Below are positions 34,886-43,972 of a stretch of DNA of 64,000 bases, one piece after another; the stretch's first letter is position 1; each line of letters opens with the position of its first letter. Under the pieces are notes generated by a model, which did not search any database, had not been told where the DNA came from, and saw only the letters and a list, made by a program, of their open reading frames with translations. Made by a program: the position numbers and the translations under genes. Source of the DNA: 2-02-FULL-55-14 sp964581115 (lineage in GTDB: Bacteria; Bacteroidota; Ignavibacteria; UBA10030); assembly GCA_964581115.1 (NCBI GenBank), contig CAZOMY010000007.1:1-64000 (forward strand). Direction: 5' to 3'.

Positions 34886-34908
34886 CAGGGTCCCACTCGG
34901 GGACCCTG
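34886..34908 (-). terminator. Rho-independent terminator after the lipoprotein gene
   Basis: CAGGGTCCC-ACTCG-GGGACCCTG stem-loop, then a run of five T on the minus strand. 33 bases past the stop at 34942. The stem sequence is reused in the terminator at 40077-40113. Confidence 0.88.
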
Positions 34909-34941
34909 CGTGCTGATTGGCTCTGACGCGAAGATCATCCA

Positions 34942-35505
34942 CTACGGTGCGGCAACCACTGATTCAACCATCGCGTCGAATTCCAGCGCCGCACCGTCGG
35001 CAACCGCCTTGGGAGCCGTCAACTTGAAGAAGACCATGCCGCCGGGTGCGCTAATGACCGCCCCCAGAAGTTTGTAGTTCGGCTTTACTCCTTGTGATTC
35101 CATCATGGGGCCGCCAGGTGAAAGATACGAGCCCTCGATCGCCACGGTCGTGATGGGAATGTTGCCAACGGTACGACTCCTTTTCTCCGTCGTCACGCCA
35201 TTCTCGAACTGCGTCACCCAACGCTGGATGTTCAGGTCCACGTCGCCTCCCTGTCCGGCACCGAAGAAGAAGACAGCGCATTCCCCGCCTTCGGTCGTTC
35301 CCTCGGACGCCGGGAGGGTGTAGGTTGCTGCACGCATCATCCGCGGCGCCCCCTTTTGCCATCGCGAGGGGTAGGACCATCGAATGCCGGCCACGGCGGA
35401 TTCGTCCGATTCCTTCGTCAAGGGGATATTCGAAGCCCCGCTCTTTCCACCACAACCGGCCAGGATCAGGATCGCCGCCATCAGCAGCCACGGTTGACGC
35501 AGCAT
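34942..35505 (-). CDS. Unrecognised lipoprotein
   Basis: A 187-residue lipoprotein (MLRQPWLLMAAILILAGC, lipid Cys18). The mature part has a RWSYPSRWQKG motif, a predicted mixed alpha/beta body and a C-terminal FDAMVESVV helix like those in small periplasmic lipoproteins. No family recognised. An ATG 9 bases upstream is also possible; the chosen one sits 8 bases after AAAGGA. Divergent from the YwaF-like gene with about 60 bases between. Confidence 0.75.
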   Translation of the reverse strand: MLRQPWLLMAAILILAGCGGKSGASNIPLTKESDESAVAGIRWSYPSRWQKGAPRMMRAATYTLPASEGTTEGGECAVFFFGAGQGGDVDLNIQRWVTQFENGVTTEKRSRTVGNIPITTVAIEGSYLSPGGPMMESQGVKPNYKLLGAVISAPGGMVFFKLTAPKAVADGAALEFDAMVESVVAAP

Positions 35506-35568
35506 AGATCTCATCCTTTGTATTCGTGTCAGATTGTGTCTAATGTACGTGAAACGGGACAAAAAAGC

Positions 35569-36270
35569 GTGGACGGATTCGATCTCGGCTCACCGATCCA
35601 TGCGGGCATTGTGCTTGCCGTCACAACGGCCGGTACCATGCTTGGCATGGCGATTCGTCGCCGGCATATCCCACCACGGGTGCTTATGATCCTTGCTGTG
35701 CTGATCGCTGGTTCTGAGATCGCATGGTACGGATACGTTCTCAGCGGCCCATGGCCCGTCTGGCCCGGCATGCTCCCACTCCACTTGTGCGACGTAACGG
35801 TCTGGCTCACGGCGTACGCTGCTTTGCGTCGATCGGTCCGGGCTTTCGGCGTCGCCTACTACTGGGGGTTGGCGGGTACCACGATGGCCCTCCTGACGCC
35901 CGATGTCCAGGGTCTCTCGTGGAACTACCCGACCGTCCAATTCTTCGTCTCGCACGGCCTGGTCGTCTCCACGCTTCTGGCGATGGCCGTCTCGGGTGTC
36001 GTCAGCATCGACCGTAGGTCGTGGTGGAGGGCGTTGTTCGTGCTCCACGCCTACGCGCTCGCGGTGGCCGCGTTTAACGTGCTCTTTGGAACGAATTACT
36101 TGTACCTCAAGAGCAAGCCGTCGGGATCGACGCTGCTCGACCTCTTCGGACCCTGGCCCTGGTATCTCCTCATCGCCGACGCGGCGGGCGCGGTCCTCTT
36201 CTATCTCCTGTGGCTTCCTTTCGCACGCCAACACCCCGCGGCGCCGAAGCCCGACGGGGCGTCACATTGA
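35569..36270 (+). CDS. YwaF/TIGR02206 family integral membrane protein
   Basis: A 233-residue protein with about six to seven membrane segments. LPLHLCDVTVWLTAYAA, YYWGLAGTTMALLTPDV, FFVSHGLVV and NVLFGTNYLYLKSKP are the characteristic TIGR02206 blocks. Function unknown in the family. The start is a GTG (35569); no better start codon lies nearby. Confidence 0.85.
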   Translation: MDGFDLGSPIHAGIVLAVTTAGTMLGMAIRRRHIPPRVLMILAVLIAGSEIAWYGYVLSGPWPVWPGMLPLHLCDVTVWLTAYAALRRSVRAFGVAYYWGLAGTTMALLTPDVQGLSWNYPTVQFFVSHGLVVSTLLAMAVSGVVSIDRRSWWRALFVLHAYALAVAAFNVLFGTNYLYLKSKPSGSTLLDLFGPWPWYLLIADAAGAVLFYLLWLPFARQHPAAPKPDGASH

Positions 36271-36298
36271 AGAGCGTTGCGGCTCAAGGACCTGGCCT

Positions 36299-37294
36299 CT
36301 ATTCCGCCTTCGCGTCGCGTGTCATGAGGTCGTACGTGGCCTGCGTCGGATCCTTCCCTTCGAAGAGCACATGGTAGACCTCGTAAGCCATGGGCATGTC
36401 GACGTGGTGCTTCTTCGCCAGCTCATGAATGGCCTTTGAAGTTGCCACGCCCTCCGCAACCATCACCATCTCCCGAAGAATGTCGTCGAGTTTCCTCCCC
36501 TTCCCGACCTGTTCGCCGACGTAGCGGTTCCGGCTGTGACGGCTCATACAGGTCACGATGAGGTCGCCGATGCCTGACAAGCCGGCGAACGTGATCGGCT
36601 GGGCGCCCATCTTGACGCCCAGGCGCGTGATCTCGTAGATGCCCCGTGTCATGATGGCCGCTTTCGTATTGTCGCCGAAGCCCGCTCCGTCGCTGATGCC
36701 AGCCGCGATCGCGATGACGTTCTTGATCGCACCGCCAAGCTCCACCCCGCGGATGTCGTCGTTCACGTAGACCCGGAAGTAGGGCGTCATGAAGGCATCC
36801 TGGACGATCTTCGCCGTCTTGTGCCGGAACGACGACGCCACAACGGCCGTCGGGATCTTGCGGCAGACCTCCTCAGCATGGCTGGGACCCGACAGGATCG
36901 CCAGATTTTCCCTGCGCTCGTGCTCCAGAACGTCGATGAGCACCTCGGACATCGTCATCAGAGACTCGGCTTCGATCCCCTTTGCGACGTTGCAGATAAC
37001 AGTGTTCGTCAGGTCAACGTGACGGAATCTCTCGAGGACGGAGCGGAGGAACTGCGCGGGGACCGCCGCGACGATCATGTCGCGGCCGCTGCACGCGGCC
37101 TCCACGTCCGCGGAGATCTGGAGCAGCGGAGGGAGGGGTACGCCCGGAAGGAAGGCCTCGTTGAGGCGCGCGGCGCGCATCTTTTCGGCCTGCGCTTCCT
37201 TGTACGTCCACAGCGTGACCTGGTGCCCCTTTTCCACCAGGACCAGAGCCAGCGTGGTGCCCCAACTGCCGGCACCGAGAACGGTGACGTTCAT
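36299..37294 (-). CDS. gpsA: NAD(P)-dependent glycerol-3-phosphate dehydrogenase
   Basis: A 331-residue cytosolic enzyme reducing dihydroxyacetone phosphate to sn-glycerol 3-phosphate for phospholipid synthesis. The Rossmann motif starts the protein (VTVLGAGSWGTTLA). Conserved ILSGPSHAEEV, GGAIKNVIAIAAGISDGAGFGDNTKAAIMTRG and GLSGIGDLIVTCMS are present. The frame is open far upstream into plsY, but the ATG at 37292-37294 is the only one that fits. Follows plsY after 86 bases with an internal GC-rich 8-bp inverted repeat (37313-37320/37356-37363). Confidence 0.96.
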   Translation of the reverse strand: MNVTVLGAGSWGTTLALVLVEKGHQVTLWTYKEAQAEKMRAARLNEAFLPGVPLPPLLQISADVEAACSGRDMIVAAVPAQFLRSVLERFRHVDLTNTVICNVAKGIEAESLMTMSEVLIDVLEHERRENLAILSGPSHAEEVCRKIPTAVVASSFRHKTAKIVQDAFMTPYFRVYVNDDIRGVELGGAIKNVIAIAAGISDGAGFGDNTKAAIMTRGIYEITRLGVKMGAQPITFAGLSGIGDLIVTCMSRHSRNRYVGEQVGKGRKLDDILREMVMVAEGVATSKAIHELAKKHHVDMPMAYEVYHVLFEGKDPTQATYDLMTRDAKAE

Positions 37295-37380
37295 GTTCAG
37301 ACCATGATGGATCGGCCCCGGCGCTCCGACAACCCCCGGCTCACTCCGCAGTGCGCGGGGCCGGTGTGCTCGAAAGTCGG

Positions 37381-38061
37381 TCAGCTCTCGGCAGACTGTT
37401 TGCCGGAGGAACGGGTGATCTTGCTCTCCGTGCCGGCGATCAGACGGCGGATGTTCGTCCGGTGAGAGTAGATGAGGAAGAGTGCGACCCCGATGCTGAA
37501 GTAGATCAACGTGTGGTAGCTCGGGATCTGGTCCATGAAGATGTTGTAGCGAACCACGAGGGACAACGGAAACGCCACGGCCGCGGCGATCGAACCCAGG
37601 GAAACGTAGCGCGAAGCATACAGGACGACCGCAAAGATGATGATCGAGACGAGAAATTCCGTCGGCGCCACGCCGAGCAGCATGCCGGCACCCGTGGCGA
37701 TGCCCTTCCCACCCCGAAACCCCGCAAAGACGGTCCACACGTGGCCGATCATCGCCGCCGCCCCGCAGATCAACTGGACCACCGTGAAGTCGTCGAACGG
37801 AGTCTGGTTGTAGAATGGCAGCGAAGGATCCCAGAACAATCGGGCGATGAGCGTGGTCGCAGTGACCCCTTTCAGGGCATCGATGACCATCACGAACACG
37901 CCCGACTTCCATCCCAACACCCGAAAGACATTCGTCCCGCCCGCGTTCCCGCTCCCCTTCGTGCGAATGTCAAAGCCATGGCGCCACTTCGACAGCATGA
38001 CGGCCGTCGGGATCGATCCGACGACGTAACTTAACAGCACCACTAGGAGCATGTTGAACAT
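37381..38061 (-). CDS. plsY: Acyl-phosphate glycerol-3-phosphate acyltransferase
   Basis: A 226-residue inner-membrane acyltransferase that makes lysophosphatidic acid from acyl-phosphate and the glycerol 3-phosphate supplied by the next gene, gpsA. Diagnostic motifs are GSIPTAVMLSKW, KGSGNAGGTNVFRVLG and GHVWTVFAGFRGGKGIATG. Several hydrophobic segments. The plsY-gpsA order makes a compact glycerophospholipid operon. Confidence 0.95.
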   Translation of the reverse strand: MFNMLLVVLLSYVVGSIPTAVMLSKWRHGFDIRTKGSGNAGGTNVFRVLGWKSGVFVMVIDALKGVTATTLIARLFWDPSLPFYNQTPFDDFTVVQLICGAAAMIGHVWTVFAGFRGGKGIATGAGMLLGVAPTEFLVSIIIFAVVLYASRYVSLGSIAAAVAFPLSLVVRYNIFMDQIPSYHTLIYFSIGVALFLIYSHRTNIRRLIAGTESKITRSSGKQSAES

Positions 38062-38147
38062 GGCGAACCTGAATGGTTGGTGGGGTTCGTAAATCGAAAA
38101 TGTCCTGACAAAATATCAGATTGCCGGGGAAAACGCAAGAACGAGAA

Positions 38148-38870
38148 TCAATCCTGCTTGGCGCGCAGCTGGAGGCGCTCGTGGATCAGTTCTGCAAGGT
38201 CCAGGTCCTCTTTGGTTGTGATCTTGACATTATCGTACGACCCCTCCACGATGCGGGCCCGGACCCCGATCCGTTCGACCAATGCCGCCTCATCCGTGGA
38301 GGTGAAGCGATCCTTGGCCGCCTGACGAAAGGCCCTCAGGAGGATCTCCGCCCTGAAGGTCTGAGGGGTCTGCACCAACCAAAGCGCTGATCGGTCCAGC
38401 GTCTCGTCAAAGAACCCGCCCCCTCTGGAGCGACGGATCGTGTCCTTGGGTTGGACGGCCAGGACTGCCGCGCCGTATTCGTTGCAGACCGCGATCGATT
38501 GCGAGATCTTTTTCGGGTCGATGAACGGCCGCACGCCATCGTGTACCACGATGATGTCCGACGGCTTTGCCCGGAGCGTTTTGAGCACGAGAGCGACCGA
38601 ATCCTGCCGTTGCTCGCCCCCCACGATCACCTTGCTCACTTTGTGGAGCCGGTACCGGCTGACGGTCGACTCCATGTCGACGATGGCCGACGAGGGGACG
38701 GCGACCGCGACCTCGTCCACATCCGCGCAGTGCTCGAACTGCTGGAGCGTGTGAACGATGATCGGTTTCCCCCTCAGCAGGAGAAACTGTTTTCGGGTGG
38801 AACCGCCGAGGCGAGTTCCGGCCCCGGCGGCGGGAATGATCGCAAACACCTTGGGACGACGCGCAGGCAT
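38148..38870 (-). CDS. ispD: 2-C-methyl-D-erythritol 4-phosphate cytidylyltransferase
   Basis: A 240-residue cytosolic enzyme of the non-mevalonate isoprenoid pathway. The nucleotide-binding motif IIPAAGAGTRLGGSTRKQF is at the start; conserved VVHDGVRPFI, VQTPQTFRAEIL, DEAALVE and VEGSYDNVKITTKEDLDLAE follow. Single gene with plsY downstream (86 bases) and a mirrored repeat upstream. Confidence 0.95.
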   Translation of the reverse strand: MPARRPKVFAIIPAAGAGTRLGGSTRKQFLLLRGKPIIVHTLQQFEHCADVDEVAVAVPSSAIVDMESTVSRYRLHKVSKVIVGGEQRQDSVALVLKTLRAKPSDIIVVHDGVRPFIDPKKISQSIAVCNEYGAAVLAVQPKDTIRRSRGGGFFDETLDRSALWLVQTPQTFRAEILLRAFRQAAKDRFTSTDEAALVERIGVRARIVEGSYDNVKITTKEDLDLAELIHERLQLRAKQD

Positions 38871-38882
38871 GGAGAGAAGAGT

Positions 38883-38982
38883 TTATCCACGAACGACGCG
38901 AGTAGACACAAAGTGAAAGATGGGAAGACGGCCTGAGCCGTCACGCCACTTCGTGTTTCTTCATGTCAAGTCGTGGATGATG
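38883..38982. repeat. Mirror-image ATCCACGA/ACACAAAGTG element with a central hairpin
   Basis: Left arm: ATCCACGA ... ACACAAAGTG. The right arm reversed reads ATCCACGACTTGACATG ... ACACGAAGTG. At the centre is a perfect GACGGC-CTGA-GCCGTC hairpin (38927-38942). The 100-bp block lies between ispD and queA and holds no gene. Confidence 0.65.
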
Positions 38983-39005
38983 CTTTTTTTGCACGACCGG
39001 CCTCC

Positions 39006-40043
39006 TCACAGCAACAGCATCGCATCGCCGTAGGAATAGAACCGGTATCCTTCCTTGATGGCCCTCTTGTAGTGGCGCATCAGGAATTCATGACCGGCAA
39101 AAGCGCTGACGAGCATCAGGAGGGTCGATTCCGGCAGGTGAAAATTCGTGATCAGCCGGTCGGTGATCTTGAATTCGTACGGCGGGAAGATGAACTTATC
39201 CGTCCATCCCCGGGCCGGCTTCACGTGGCCGTCGGACGTCACGCTGGACTCCACTGCGCGGCAGGCGCTCGTCCCCACGACAACGACGTTCTTCTTGTTG
39301 TCGATCGCCTTGTTGATGATGTTCGCCGACTCCGACGGTATTTCGTAATACTCCGAGTCCATCTTGTGCTTTGTCAGGTCCTCGACCTCGACCGGCCGAA
39401 ATGTCCCCAGTCCGACGTGCAGCACGACCGGGGCGATCTTCACCCCCTTCTTCTCGATCTTCTTGAGAAGGGTCTTGGTGAAGTGCAGACCGGCGGTCGG
39501 AGCCGCGACGGCTCCGAGAACGCGGGCATAGACCGTCTGGTAGGCTTCCTTGTCTTTGTCTGTCGGCTCGCGCTTGATGTAGGGGGGCAGGGGCGTCAGG
39601 CCGATGCGCTCAATGATCTTGAAGAAGTCCCCCTTGTGGTTGAACCGCACCGTGCGACCGCGCGAGGTCGTGTTGTCGATGACCTCGCACCACAGCTTGC
39701 CGTCGTCAAAGAAGATCTTGTTGCCGATACGCACCTTGCGGGCCGGGTCGACGATGACGTCCCAGATGTTGTCCTCGGCATTGAGCTCACGCAGAAGGAA
39801 GACCTCGATCCGCGCATTCGTCTTTTCCTTCTTCCCGTACAGCCGCGCCTGGAAGACCCGCGTCTCATTCACGACGAGCACGTCACCCTTCTGCAGATAG
39901 TCGGCCACGTCCGTGAACCGTCGATCTTCTGCCGTTTCGGTCGACCGGTTCAGGACCATCAGCTTCGAATGGTCGCGGGGCGACACCGGATGCTTCGCCA
40001 CGAGATTGCGGGGAAGCGGATAGCGGAAATCTGAAAGCTTCAT
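39006..40043 (-). CDS. queA: S-adenosylmethionine:tRNA ribosyltransferase-isomerase
   Basis: A 345-residue cytosolic enzyme that adds the epoxycyclopentane precursor to tRNA in queuosine synthesis. Conserved blocks are FRYPLPRNLVAKHP, DVLVVNETRVFQARL, RVLGAVAAPTAGLHFT and TNFHLPESTLLMLVSAFAG. Length is normal. Between ppdK's terminator and the mirrored repeat before ispD. Confidence 0.96.
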   Translation of the reverse strand: MKLSDFRYPLPRNLVAKHPVSPRDHSKLMVLNRSTETAEDRRFTDVADYLQKGDVLVVNETRVFQARLYGKKEKTNARIEVFLLRELNAEDNIWDVIVDPARKVRIGNKIFFDDGKLWCEVIDNTTSRGRTVRFNHKGDFFKIIERIGLTPLPPYIKREPTDKDKEAYQTVYARVLGAVAAPTAGLHFTKTLLKKIEKKGVKIAPVVLHVGLGTFRPVEVEDLTKHKMDSEYYEIPSESANIINKAIDNKKNVVVVGTSACRAVESSVTSDGHVKPARGWTDKFIFPPYEFKITDRLITNFHLPESTLLMLVSAFAGHEFLMRHYKRAIKEGYRFYSYGDAMLLL

Positions 40044-40076
40044 TGATTGTTGTCCTTCGGTTCATGAACGGACCGC

Positions 40077-40113
40077 CAGGGTCCCGGCCGCTGGATGCCG
40101 CGCCGGGACCCTG
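40077..40113 (-). terminator. Terminator downstream of ppdK
   Basis: Perfect 12-bp stem CAGGGTCCCGGC / GCCGGGACCCTG, 13-base loop, 53 bases past the ppdK stop. The inner nine bases repeat the stem at 34886. Confidence 0.75.
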
Positions 40114-40165
40114 CGGATGGTCCAAACAGGTCCGCTGAGGAGGATCGATGCCTCCGCGGACCGAC

Positions 40166-42916
40166 CTACCGTTTGCGGGCCTTCGCCTTCGAGGCCTTGA
40201 CAGGCGCGTTGGCGATGGCAGCCCGGGCGGCCGCTAGACGGGCAATGGGCACCCGGAACGGAGAGCAGCTGACGTAGTTCAGCCCGAGGAGATGGCAGAA
40301 CTCGATGCTTGACGGCTCACCTCCGTGTTCTCCGCAGATCCCCAGCTTGATGCCGGGACGGCTCGCCTGCCCCTTCTCGACCGCGATCTTCATAAGACTG
40401 CCGACGCCCGTGCGGTCCAGCACTTCGAACGGATCCTTCGGATAGATCTCCTTTTCGACGTACGGCGTCAGGAAGCGGGCCGCGTCATCGCGGCTTACGC
40501 CGAGCGTGGTCTGCGTGAGATCGTTTGTGCCGAATGAGAAGAACTCGGCAACCTTTGCGATCTCGTCAGCCGTCAGCGCGCCGCGCGGGATCTCGATCAT
40601 CGTGCCTACGAGATAGGGGAACTTCACGCCCTGCTCCTTCATGACCGCCTCGGCCTGGGCGCGAACAATGGCGGCCTGGTGCTCCAACTCCTTCACGTTG
40701 CCGACGAGCGGGATCATCACTTCCGGCAGCACATCGATCCCCTTTTTCTTCGTCTGCGCCGCCGCCTCGAAGATGGCCCGAGCCTGCATCTCGGTGATCT
40801 CGGGGTAAATGATACCCAGACGGCATCCGCGGAAGCCCAGCATCGGGTTGAATTCATGCAGCGATTCGACGCGCGCCTTCACCTTCTCGAACGGCACGCC
40901 CATCTGCTGGGCGAGCTCGCGTTGGGCCTTCTCGTCGTGCGGCACGAACTCGTGGAGGGGCGGGTCGATCGTGCGGATCGTCACCGGCCGCCCGTTCATC
41001 ACCTCGAAGATGCCGCCAAAGTCGTTCCGCTGGAGCGGAAGCAACTTCGCCAGGGCCGCGCGCCGCTGCTCGACCGTATCCGCCAGGATCATCTCGCGCA
41101 TCGGGCCGATCTTCCCTTCGCCGAAGAACATGTGCTCCGTGCGGCAGAGGCCGATGCCTTCGGCGCCGAACGCCACGGCGTTCGCCGACTGGTCGGGCTG
41201 GTCGGCGTTCGTCCGGATCTTCAATGTCCGGTACTTGTCCGCCCATGACATCACCTTCGCGAACTCCTGGTAGACCGGCGCTTCTTTCGGGTTCATCGTC
41301 TTGTCGATAAGGACCTGTAGCACCTCCGACGGTCGGGTCTGCAACTTGCCCTCGATCACCTCGCCGGTCGTGCCGTCGACGGAGATCCAGTCACCCTCCT
41401 TCAGCGTCTTACCCTTCACCTTCATCGTGCGCGACGCGTAGTTGATCTCGAGCTCACCGCACCCAGCCACGCACACCTTGCCCATCTGACGCGCGACGAG
41501 CGCGGCATGCGACGTCATGCCGCCCCGGGCCGTCAGAATACCGACCGCCGCATCCATGCCCTTGATATCCTCGGGCGATGTCTCGATGCGGGTGAGAATG
41601 ACGGTCTCGCCACGCTTCGCCCATGCTTCGGCGTCGGGAGCGTTGAACACGATGCGGCCGGTCGCAGCGCCCGGACCGGCGTTCAGACCTTTTGCAAGCA
41701 AGCGCCCGCCGTTGACCGCGGCCGCCTTTTCCTTGAGGTCGAAGATCGGCCTCAGCAGTTGGTTGAGCGCGTCGGGCTCGATGCGGGCGAGCGCTTCCCG
41801 GTCGGTGATCAGCTTCTCGCCCACCATATCGACAGCGATCTTGATGGCGGCGAAGGCCGTGCGCTTGCCGACCCGGCACTGGAGCATGTACAGCTTGCCT
41901 TGCTGGATCGTAAATTCGATGTCCATCATGTCGCGATAGTGCTTCTCGAGGATCTTGCGGTTCTTCTCGAGCTGTGCGTAGATCTTCGGGTTCTCCTTCT
42001 TCAACTGACTGATCGGGAGCGGCGTACGGGTGCCCGCCACGACGTCCTCGCCCTGAGCGTTCATCAGAAACTCGCCGTAGAACACGTTCTCGCCCGTGGC
42101 CGCGTCGCGCGTGAACGCAACGCCCGTGCCCGAATCATCGCCCATGTTGCCGAACACCATGCTCTGGATGTTCACGGCCGTGCCCCATGAGGACGGGATG
42201 TCGTACATCTTCCGGTAGGCAATGGCTCGTTCGTTCATCCACGAGCCGAACACGGCTCCGACCGCCCCCCACAATTGCCGCATCGGGTCGTCCGGGAAGT
42301 CCTTGCCGGTCCGCTCCTTGATCGCCGCCTTGAACTTCACGACCAGCGACTTCAGGTCCTCGGCCGTCAGGTCCGTATCGGACTTCACACCTTTGGCGTG
42401 CTTGACGCTTTCAATGATCTCTTCGAACGGATCGATGGCATCCTTCCCTTCAGGACGGAGCCCAAGCACGACGTCTCCGTACATCTGAACGAACCGGCGG
42501 TAGGAGTCATACACGAACCGCGGATTCCCGGTCTTGTCAATGAGGGCTTGGGCGGTCTTGTCGTTCAGACCGAGGTTGAGAATCGTATCCATCATGCCCG
42601 GCATCGAGGCACGAGCACCCGAGCGGACGGAAACAAGCAACGGATTCTTCGCGTCGCCAAGCCGGGCACCCATGGCTTTTTCGACCTTGGTGAGCGCCTC
42701 CTTCACCTGCTTCTCGAGGACCTTCGGGTACTTCCGTCCATTGTCGTAGTAGTAGGTGCAGACCTCCGTCGTGATCGTGAACCCCGGAGGTACGGGCAGA
42801 CCGATGTTGACCATCTCGGCCAGGTTGGCACCTTTGCCGCCAAGGAGGTTCTTCATCCCGGCGGTCCCTTCGGCCTTCTTGCCGCCGAAGAAGTAGACGT
42901 ACTTTGGTGTTGCCAT
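40166..42916 (-). CDS. ppdK: Pyruvate, phosphate dikinase
   Basis: A 916-residue cytosolic enzyme interconverting pyruvate, ATP and phosphate with PEP, AMP and pyrophosphate. The N-terminal ATP-grasp region begins YVYFFGGKKAEGTAGMKNLLGGKGANLAEM. The swivelling domain holds the catalytic His in LTARGGMTSHAALVARQMGKVC. The C-terminal barrel has GLCRTEHMFF, FGTNDLTQTTLG and GICGEHGGEP. The full length suggests an intact enzyme. It may serve glycolysis or gluconeogenesis. It ends KAKARKR with a strong terminator. Confidence 0.97.
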   Translation of the reverse strand: MATPKYVYFFGGKKAEGTAGMKNLLGGKGANLAEMVNIGLPVPPGFTITTEVCTYYYDNGRKYPKVLEKQVKEALTKVEKAMGARLGDAKNPLLVSVRSGARASMPGMMDTILNLGLNDKTAQALIDKTGNPRFVYDSYRRFVQMYGDVVLGLRPEGKDAIDPFEEIIESVKHAKGVKSDTDLTAEDLKSLVVKFKAAIKERTGKDFPDDPMRQLWGAVGAVFGSWMNERAIAYRKMYDIPSSWGTAVNIQSMVFGNMGDDSGTGVAFTRDAATGENVFYGEFLMNAQGEDVVAGTRTPLPISQLKKENPKIYAQLEKNRKILEKHYRDMMDIEFTIQQGKLYMLQCRVGKRTAFAAIKIAVDMVGEKLITDREALARIEPDALNQLLRPIFDLKEKAAAVNGGRLLAKGLNAGPGAATGRIVFNAPDAEAWAKRGETVILTRIETSPEDIKGMDAAVGILTARGGMTSHAALVARQMGKVCVAGCGELEINYASRTMKVKGKTLKEGDWISVDGTTGEVIEGKLQTRPSEVLQVLIDKTMNPKEAPVYQEFAKVMSWADKYRTLKIRTNADQPDQSANAVAFGAEGIGLCRTEHMFFGEGKIGPMREMILADTVEQRRAALAKLLPLQRNDFGGIFEVMNGRPVTIRTIDPPLHEFVPHDEKAQRELAQQMGVPFEKVKARVESLHEFNPMLGFRGCRLGIIYPEITEMQARAIFEAAAQTKKKGIDVLPEVMIPLVGNVKELEHQAAIVRAQAEAVMKEQGVKFPYLVGTMIEIPRGALTADEIAKVAEFFSFGTNDLTQTTLGVSRDDAARFLTPYVEKEIYPKDPFEVLDRTGVGSLMKIAVEKGQASRPGIKLGICGEHGGEPSSIEFCHLLGLNYVSCSPFRVPIARLAAARAAIANAPVKASKAKARKR

Positions 42917-42977
42917 GGGAACGATGCTTCCTTTCTATGCAGTGATGTGAGTGTTCGGAGCTGGGAAAAACTGGCAT

Positions 42978-43125
42978 GAACCGCCAAGAGCGCCAAGACA
43001 AGTAACGTCAATGACTCGCCAAGGACACTCGTGAATGGTCATGCGGTTTGTATACTGGTTGATTCGTTCCTTACTACAATACTCTTGGCGTCCTTTGCGT
43101 CCTTTGCGTTCTTTGCGATCCTTGT
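42978..43125. repeat. Mirror-image CGCCAAG word element
   Basis: Left arm GAACCGCCAAGAGCGCCAAGA (42978-42998). Right arm 43081-43125 with CTTGGCGTCC, TTTGCGTCC, TTTGCGTTC, TTTGCGATCC words, the mirror of the left. The centre is about 80 bases. It lies 20 bases past the stop of the amidotransferase gene at 43145 and before the ppdK start. Confidence 0.65.
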
Positions 43126-43144
43126 CGCGACCTCCCCGGCCGAT

Positions 43145-43852
43145 CTACTCGCGCTCCGCCCGGAACCTTCGCGCATCCTTCAGAAAGAGCCCCGCCAGAT
43201 TCCTCGACAGCACGGTCTCCGGTATGCGCTCCGGATGCCACTGGACTCCCACCAAGAACGGCATCCCTTCCTTCGATGACCACTCCACGGCCTCGATGAC
43301 CCCGTCGGGCGCGAATCCCGTGGCCTTCAAACCGTTGCCGAGCCGGTCGACCGCCTGATGGTGTGATGTGTTCACGTCGGCCTCGCGCGCGGCGGCCGCA
43401 AAATACAGCAATGCGTGAGGGTCGATGTGTACCGTGTGGCCCTCGGGACGCCGATGATCGTCAAACCCTGACGACCTGAGGTCGGCGTGCAGACTCCCCC
43501 CCAGCGCGACGTTCAAGACCTGCATTCCGCGGCAGACTGCCAACATCGGAAGGTTCAACTCGAGCGCACGCTCAATGAGCCGCATCTCATAGATGTCGCG
43601 CTCCAAGACGACCCCCTCGGTCCGGTCGAGGAGATCATCCCGGCCGTAGAATTTGGGATGGACATCCCCTCCTCCGGTCAAGAGAACTCCGTCCAGGCCT
43701 TCGATCCGCACCTGGTGCTCGGCCCGGGTCGAGAGGAGCTGGAGGTCGGCCTCCGGATCGACGCCGCGCAGCCAGGCGCGATAGTCGTCGACCTTTGAAG
43801 GGGTCCTGTGGTCGTCGGTCAAACCGATGCGAAAGGCGCGAGTAGATGTCAT
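43145..43852 (-). CDS. Class I glutamine amidotransferase-like hydrolase (peptidase C26, gamma-glutamyl-GABA hydrolase type)
   Basis: A 235-residue cytosolic protein of the PuuD-like family, which cleaves gamma-glutamyl conjugates. The nucleophile elbow is LAVCRGMQVLNVALGGSLH (C107); the His-Glu pair is VQWHPE. Typical GVLLTGGGDVHPKFYG precedes. The start MTSTRAFRIGLTDD matches the family. Which amide is cleaved cannot be told. Confidence 0.88.
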   Translation of the reverse strand: MTSTRAFRIGLTDDHRTPSKVDDYRAWLRGVDPEADLQLLSTRAEHQVRIEGLDGVLLTGGGDVHPKFYGRDDLLDRTEGVVLERDIYEMRLIERALELNLPMLAVCRGMQVLNVALGGSLHADLRSSGFDDHRRPEGHTVHIDPHALLYFAAAAREADVNTSHHQAVDRLGNGLKATGFAPDGVIEAVEWSSKEGMPFLVGVQWHPERIPETVLSRNLAGLFLKDARRFRAERE

Positions 43853-43880
43853 CGTCGAGTATGGACTCTGCTGCCAAGCG

Positions 43881-43940
43881 GCCCTGCCTGCAACTCGACT
43901 GAGCTCGCCGAAGTCCGGCAGACAGGGGCTCGAAGGAGCC
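43881..43940. repeat. GCCCTGCCTG / CGGCAGACAGGGGC palindromic intergenic element
   Basis: An imperfect inverted repeat (left GCCCTGCCTG, right CCGGCAGACAGGGGC). The centre contains CTCGACTGAGCTCGCCGAAG, a word type widely seen in bacterial intergenic repeats. It ends with GGCTCGAAGGAGCC. It lies between lpxK and the amidotransferase gene. Confidence 0.5.
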
Positions 43941-43972
43941 ACAAAGCACAGAACAGATCAGCGAAGGACCGC

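Noticed and set aside
37295..37912. Upstream extension of the gpsA frame
   Set aside because: It overlaps plsY out of frame; the Rossmann motif starts at the ATG at 37294.
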